In this document: piece by piece, positions 60,132 to 64,000 of the stretch
How the letters are laid out: every line of letters starts with the position of its first letter
Numbering within the stretch: the first letter of the stretch is position 1
NCBI RefSeq assembly: GCF_016919245.1
Contig: NZ_JAFEJA010000001.1
Location: forward strand, 558,001 to 622,000
Reading direction: 5' to 3'
From: Streptomyces zhihengii
GTDB lineage: Bacteria > Actinomycetota > Actinomycetes > Streptomycetales > Streptomycetaceae
DNA: 64,000 nt
The notes under the pieces: model-generated
Seen by the model: only the letters and a program-made list of their open reading frames with translations
Database searches by the model: none
Told to the model about the DNA's origin: nothing
Program-made: the position numbers and the translations under genes

Positions 60132-60620
60132 GGCTGGTCCTTCCCGCGGCACAGGGGTGCGCAGCAGGCCGTAGTGGAGGTTGCCGGTCGCGGGCCCACT
60201 GCGCGGAGCGGCAGGGCACGTCGCCGATGGGTGTCAGCATCGGCGACGGCGGCGACACCCGGCCATGTGCAGGTGCCTACCATGCGCGGCACACCGCTGG
60301 GCAGTGGCACCGGGCCGCGGCCCGGTGCCTTCCCGCGGTGCTCTCCTCCGGCCCGCGGCACGGGATGTTCCCGTGCCGCGCTCTCGTGCCAGGGACGCGA
60401 AGTACCCCTTCTGCGCGGGCTAGTAGTCGTCGGAGTCGGTCCCGTACGGTCCCGCACGCACCCCTGTGCGGACGGCCCCGCGCCGTGCGCCGGAGCGCCG
60501 GGCCGTCCCCGCGGGCGGGCGGTCGGTCGGGCGTGCGGGCCTGCGGGCCTGCGGGACCGGCTCTGGACAACCGGGCGGGCCGGTGCCAGCATCGGCGCGT
60601 GATCACTGACCGAAAGGCCC
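60132..60620. other. Divergent spacer with TGGGCA site and palindrome
   Basis: No gene recognised. TGGGCAGTGGCAC at 60298-60310 resembles the candidate PucR half-site. It runs into a perfect 22-bp palindrome at 60307-60328 centred on GGCCGCGGCC. Near 60222, GCCGATG and CATCGGC pair around 8 nt, about 90 bp from the transporter start. Confidence 0.55.
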
Positions 60621-61130
60621 ATGCCGCGTAAGCGGCCCGGCGCCCTGCGGGCGCGGCAGAGAACGACCCCGGTGCTCTTCCGGAGCACCGTCACCTGGGG
60701 AACCGAGGTCTTCCCCGTCCCCTGGCCCACACGGCTCGACCGGCTCTCCCGGCGCACGGTGTCCGCCGTGCACCGGGCGGAGTGCGGGCGGCCCGACGGC
60801 GGGGGCCTGTGGCCCGGCGCCACCGACGCGGCCCTGCGGTCCTACCGCCACTTCCTGGCACTCCCCGGGCGCTGGCTGTATCCGAGGCACTCCGTCTGCG
60901 GCTGCCCCACGTGCGACGTCCCGGACGACGTCGCCGTCGCCCGGGACGTGCTCGAACTGGTGCGGCTCCGGCTGCCGCCGGGCGCGCGGCGTGAGCTCAC
61001 CGCGCTGCTGGCGCCCCTCGACGAGGAACTGGAGCGCCGGACCGTGCCCGATCCGTTCGCCCACCGCCGGCCGTGGCGCGGGGACGGGTGGTGGCACCGG
61101 CGGATGTACCACGAGAGCGCGCACCTGTGA
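60621..61130 (+). CDS. Hypothetical protein
   Basis: A 169-aa protein, probably real because codon bias is regular and a GAAAGG site precedes ATG 60621. It contains Arg/Trp-rich segments (VTWGTEVFPVPWPTRLDRLS) and a central Cys-x-Cys-x2-Cys (VCGCPTCDVPDDVAVARDVL), then RRELTALLAPLDEELERRTV and DPFAHRRPWRGDGWWHRRMY. The cysteine cluster may bind zinc. I recognise no family. It is divergent from the ACS transporter and converges on the symporter. Confidence 0.65.
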   Translation: MPRKRPGALRARQRTTPVLFRSTVTWGTEVFPVPWPTRLDRLSRRTVSAVHRAECGRPDGGGLWPGATDAALRSYRHFLALPGRWLYPRHSVCGCPTCDVPDDVAVARDVLELVRLRLPPGARRELTALLAPLDEELERRTVPDPFAHRRPWRGDGWWHRRMYHESAHL

Positions 61131-61230
61131 CGGGTCGGAGGGCGGGCCCCCGGCGGCACGGCGCGGGCCCTCCGCCGGGGCAGGCGCGCGGCGGCACGGG
61201 CGCGTCAGGCGGGCGGCACGGGCGCGTCGA

Positions 61231-61394
61231 ACCTGGGGCGCGGTGGCACGAGCGCGTCAGGCGTGGGGCACGGCGGCGCGGGCGGGTCAGGCGTGGGGCG
61301 CGGTGGCACGAGCGCGTCAGGCGTGGGGCACGGCGGCGCGGGCGGGTCAGGCGTGGGGCACGGCGGCGCGGGCGGGTCAGGCGTGGGGCACGGG
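61231..61394 (-). repeat. 30-bp tandem repeats at the 3' end of the symporter gene
   Basis: Five and a half units of 30 bp start at 61231, 61261, 61291, 61321, 61351 and 61381; two variants alternate (with CACGGCGGCGCGGGCGGGTC or CGCGGTGGCACGAGCGCGTC). The first copy on the gene's strand covers the symporter's last codons (Val-Pro-His-Ala-stop); each further copy repeats that stop codon downstream. Confidence 0.93.
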
Positions 61395-62276
61395 TGTCTC
61401 GGCCTCCGTGCTCCCGGTGCGGGCCCGCCGGCTCAGCAGGAAGCCCGCGGCGCCGGCGGTGAAGAACATCAGCACCCCGTAGACGGCCGCGGGCACGGCC
61501 ATCTCCGAGCTGTTCAGCAGCGCGGGGCTGACGGCGAAGGTGATCGCCAGCGTGCTGTTGTGCAGGCCGATCTCCATGCAGGAGGCGACCGCCTGGCCGT
61601 GGTCGGCCCGGGCGAGGCGGGCGGCGCCGTACCCGACGGCCAGGCTCAGCACGCTGAAGACGAAGGTGATCAGGCCGACGTCGGCGAGGTAGGAGCGCAG
61701 GAACTCGGCCTCCTTGGCGACCGCACCGGCGATCACCAGCAGGAGGATGACCGCGGACAGCACCTTCACGGGCTTGGCCATGCGCTCGGCGAACTCCGTG
61801 AACCGGGCCCGCACCAGCATGCCGACGGCGACCGGCACCAGCACGACCGCGAAGACCTGGAGCGTCTTGTCGAACCGCAGGCCGAGGGCGGTGTCGCCGT
61901 CGGAGAAGTAGGCCAGGGACAGGTTCGTCACGATCGGCATCGTGAAGACGGCGAGCACCGAATTGACGGCGGTGAGGGTGATGTTGAGGGCGACGTCGCC
62001 GCCGAACAGATGGCTGTAGAGGTTCGCGGTGGTGCCGCCGGGGGACGCGGCGAGCAGCATCATGCCGACGGCCAGCACCGCGGGCAGGTCGAAGAGCAGC
62101 ACCAGACCGAGGCACACGGCGGGCAGCACCACGATCTGGCAGACCAGGGCGACGGCGACGGGCACCGGGTACTGGGCCACCCGCCGGAAGTCCGCGACCG
62201 TCAGGGACAGTCCGAGCCCCAGCATGATCAGGGCCAGCGCGGCCGGCAGCAGGACGGTGACGAGACTCGAATCCAC
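61377..62276 (-). CDS. Bile acid:sodium symporter (BASS) family protein
   Basis: A 299-aa membrane protein with 9-10 hydrophobic segments. LPAALALIMLGLGLSLTVAD, LLAASPGGTTANLYSHLFGG (the ASPGG-x-x-SN-like sodium/substrate site) and SCMEIGLHNSTLAITFA (the E-x-G-x2-N site) are BASS family hallmarks. Bacterial members carry organic anions such as pantoate or keto acids with Na+. GTG 62276 has GGGAGG upstream. A perfect palindrome sits about 75 bp upstream. The stop lies in the 30-bp repeat array. Confidence 0.9.
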   Translation of the reverse strand: MDSSLVTVLLPAALALIMLGLGLSLTVADFRRVAQYPVPVAVALVCQIVVLPAVCLGLVLLFDLPAVLAVGMMLLAASPGGTTANLYSHLFGGDVALNITLTAVNSVLAVFTMPIVTNLSLAYFSDGDTALGLRFDKTLQVFAVVLVPVAVGMLVRARFTEFAERMAKPVKVLSAVILLLVIAGAVAKEAEFLRSYLADVGLITFVFSVLSLAVGYGAARLARADHGQAVASCMEIGLHNSTLAITFAVSPALLNSSEMAVPAAVYGVLMFFTAGAAGFLLSRRARTGSTEAETPVPHA

Positions 62277-62350
62277 TGCGGCCTCCCGGGGTGACGGCAG
62301 CCCGGTGCACGGGCCCGTCCGCGTCCGCACGCCGGTGGCGGCGAACGGCT

Positions 62351-62370
62351 CGGATACAGCGGTGTATCCG
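62351..62370. promoter_or_regulatory. Perfect palindrome, operator-like
   Basis: CGGATACAGCGGTGTATCCG has 8-bp arms around GCGG. It lies between the divergent symporter and aldo/keto reductase genes, nearer the former. The pattern resembles GntR- or TetR-type operators. No regulator gene is adjacent. Confidence 0.6.
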
Positions 62371-62544
62371 ATGTTGCGACGTATGCTCTGGGGCCCCGGG
62401 GGGCCTGTCAAGGGATCGCGGCGGCTCGGCCTCCCGAGCGCCCCGTGAGCCGTCCGATATGTTCCGACGTGACCGCCCGCCGGCCCGGCGTCCCCCGTGT
62501 GCGGCCGGCGTCCCCGACCCGTCCGGCGAACAAGGAGCGATCCC

Positions 62545-63375
62545 GTGGCCCGCATCCCGGAGCACACCCTGAACGACGGCACCCGGCTGCCCGCGCTGGG
62601 GCTCGGCACCTATCCGCTCGACGACGCGGCGGCGGACGACGCCGTCCGCGGCGCGCTGGAGAGCGGCTACCGGCTGGTCGACACGGCGACGAACTACGGC
62701 AACGAGACCGGCGTCGGCCGGGGCATCGCCCGCTCCGGGGTCGAGCGCGGGGAGGTGGTGGTGACCACCAAACTGCCGGGACGCCATCACGGATACCAGG
62801 AGACGCTGGACTCGTTCGAGGAGTCCCGCCGTCGGCTCGGGGTGGAGTACGTGGACCTCTACCTCATCCACTGGCCGCTCCCCCGGGTGGACCGGTACGT
62901 GGACTCCTGGCGGGCGATGATCAAGCTCCGCGACGACGGACTGGTCCGCTCGATCGGCGTCTCCAACTTCACCGCGGAGCACCTCGGCCGGCTGCGGCGC
63001 GAGACGGACGTGCTGCCGTCCGTCAACCAGATCGAGCTGCACCCGTCGCTGCCGCAGGACGACCTGCGCGCCGTGCACGAGGAGCTGGGCATCCGGACGG
63101 AGAGCTGGAGCCCGCTCGGGCGGGGGTCCGCCCTGCTGGAGGACCCCGCGATCGCCGAGGTGGCCCGGGCGCACGGCGTCACCCCGGCGCAGGCGGTCCT
63201 GCGCTGGCACCTCCAGCTCGGTGCCGTCCCGATCCCCAAGTCGGCTGATCCGGGACGGCAGCGGGCGAACCTGGACGTCTTCGGATTCGAGCTGTCCGCG
63301 GAGGAGATGGCCCGGGTCGCCGACCGCAGGCCGGGGCGGCTGGGCGGCGACCCGGACACGCACGAGGAGTTCTGA
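62545..63375 (+). CDS. Aldo/keto reductase (2,5-diketogluconate-reductase-like)
   Basis: A 276-aa enzyme of the AKR5-like group: HTLNDGTRLPALGLGTYPLD, GYRLVDTATNYGNETGVGRG (Asp and Tyr), VVTTKLPGRHHGYQETLDSF (Lys), VDLYLIHWPLPRVDRYVDSW (His), SIGVSNFTAEHL and VPIPKSADPGRQRANLDVF (NADPH site). It reduces carbonyls with NADPH. GTG 62545 has AAGGAG upstream. Divergent from the BASS symporter. Confidence 0.92.
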   Translation: MARIPEHTLNDGTRLPALGLGTYPLDDAAADDAVRGALESGYRLVDTATNYGNETGVGRGIARSGVERGEVVVTTKLPGRHHGYQETLDSFEESRRRLGVEYVDLYLIHWPLPRVDRYVDSWRAMIKLRDDGLVRSIGVSNFTAEHLGRLRRETDVLPSVNQIELHPSLPQDDLRAVHEELGIRTESWSPLGRGSALLEDPAIAEVARAHGVTPAQAVLRWHLQLGAVPIPKSADPGRQRANLDVFGFELSAEEMARVADRRPGRLGGDPDTHEEF

Positions 63376-63426
63376 CCCTTCGCAGGGACCGGCCGCCGGG
63401 GCTCGCGCTCCCCGGCGGCCGGTCCG

Positions 63427-64000
63427 TCAGGCGCGCAGGGCGACCGCCGCGTGGTGGCCGTCGGGGACGGTCACGTCGGCCAGCAGCCAGCCGGCCGGGG
63501 CGGCGGGCAGCGCGCCGGAGCCGACGTAGTCGGCGGCCGGGTCGGCGCCCAGGCCGACGCCGAGGCCCTTGAGGTAGGCCTCCTTCCTGGTCCAGACGCG
63601 GGCGAAGGCGGCCGGCCGGAGCCCGGGTGCGAGGGCGGCCAGCTCCGCCGCCTCGGCGGGGTGGAGCACCTCCGCCGCCTCGGCGACCGTGTGCGGGGCC
63701 GGCACCCGTTCGATGTCGACGCCGACCGGGGTGCCCGCGACCGCGATCAGGCTCAGCCCCTCGCAGTGGGAGAGCGAGAAGTGCAGCCGCCCGTCCGGCA
63801 GCACCGGGCGCCCGTGCGGCTCGCCGCAGCAGGGGCAGGGTGCCCTGCCCATGGTGACGCTGCGCGGGGCGAGCCCCAGATGGGCGCCGAGCAGCCGGCG
63901 CAGCCCCACATGGGCGCAGAGGTAGGTGGCCCGGTCGGCGGGCCGCCGGAACTCCTCGCTGCGCAGCAGTTCGTCGGCGTCCAGGACGAGGGACGCGTAC
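63427..64000 (-). CDS. 4'-phosphopantetheinyl transferase (Sfp-type), 5' end outside window
   Basis: The visible 190 residues are the bulk of an Sfp-type PPTase and enter from the right edge in frame (YASLVLDADELLRSEEFRRP, ADRATYLCAHVGLRRLLGAH). Conserved: GRLHFSLSHCEGLSLIAVAG, PVGVDIERVP (Mg2+ Asp and Glu) and VWTRKEAYLKGLGVGL (Trp-x2-Lys-Glu-x3-Lys). A CPCCGEPHGRP insert is common in actinobacterial members. It activates carrier proteins of polyketide, peptide or fatty acid synthases by attaching phosphopantetheine from CoA. It may start a biosynthetic cluster beyond 64000. Confidence 0.9.
   Translation of the reverse strand, partial: YASLVLDADELLRSEEFRRPADRATYLCAHVGLRRLLGAHLGLAPRSVTMGRAPCPCCGEPHGRPVLPDGRLHFSLSHCEGLSLIAVAGTPVGVDIERVPAPHTVAEAAEVLHPAEAAELAALAPGLRPAAFARVWTRKEAYLKGLGVGLGADPAADYVGSGALPAAPAGWLLADVTVPDGHHAAVALRA

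Noticed and set aside
60298..60328. Terminator at the TGGGCA site upstream of the transporter gene
   Set aside because: The palindrome is in a divergent promoter region with no gene ending there, so an operator is more likely.
61231..61394. Possible CRISPR array
   Set aside because: Repeats of 30 bp are directly adjacent without unique spacers, and there are no cas genes.

Overview
The window is high-GC DNA (roughly 73% by eye) with GTG, TTG and ATG starts, GGAGG-type ribosome binding sites, strong third-position G/C and many ATGA overlaps. The gene content (ECF sigma factors, ZAS anti-sigma factors, STAS and SpoIIE partner-switching proteins, leaderless regulator promoters, many secreted and efflux proteins) points to a Streptomyces or close relative, probably an accessory or arm-proximal part of the chromosome. 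No rRNA, tRNA, CRISPR array or phage block was recognised.

Layout. 1-5.4 kb: AraC regulator, deoxynucleoside kinase, dienelactone-hydrolase-like protein, aldo/keto reductase and a lipase-like hydrolase. 5.4-8.7 kb: small DNA-binding protein related to the IS21 transposase N-terminus, an orphan iron box, a monooxygenase-like protein, a Ser/Thr kinase with a membrane tail, and an FKBP isomerase. 8.8-13 kb: an envelope-stress (Asp23/DUF2273/AmaP-like) operon, then a coupled Hsp20-flavodoxin pair. 13.3-20.8 kb: UGT-like glycosyltransferase, a MerR regulator with a B12-binding domain facing an ECF sigma factor across a perfect 17-bp inverted repeat, two small ZAS anti-sigma proteins and a large GT4 glycosyltransferase. 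20.8-24 kb: a three-gene, translationally coupled cassette of SpoIIE phosphatase, cobalamin-binding protein with a CarH-like W-x9-EH motif, and STAS protein. This looks like a vitamin-B12 (possibly light) input into partner switching and is the most interesting system here.

24-36 kb: acetyltransferases, TetR, a hydrolase-phosphotransferase fusion, a CPA1 antiporter, a TipA-like MerR, an exact 297-bp tandem duplication across the junction of an ATPase gene and an acetyltransferase gene, SMP-30, decayed SDR and GNAT remnants, and a large membrane protein. 36-45 kb: STAS protein with the phospho-serine lost, RskA/SigK pair, anti-sigma kinase, a His/Trp-rich secreted protein, Dps, an SRPBCC gene broken by a 10-bp duplication, a leaderless AlaX/XRE-cupin operon, a flavin reductase-acetyltransferase fusion and MarR. 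45.2-47.7 kb: two near-identical IS630-type insertion sequences flanking a 202-bp MITE-like element, inserted exactly in the MarR stop codon.

47.8-64 kb: second UGT, aldo/keto reductases, a HEAT-repeat protein, an efflux pump, a secreted SGNH esterase, an uptake-and-activation locus (carboxylesterase, acyl-CoA ligase, PucR regulator, ACS-type transporter) linked by a shared TGGGCA-type motif, a bile-acid/sodium symporter homologue with a 30-bp repeat array at its 3' end, and the C-terminal part of an Sfp-type phosphopantetheinyl transferase running off the window.

Taken together the window is rich in stress-response and signal-transduction modules, with recent micro-rearrangements (297-bp, 10-bp, 30-bp and 51-bp tandem duplications, IS copies).
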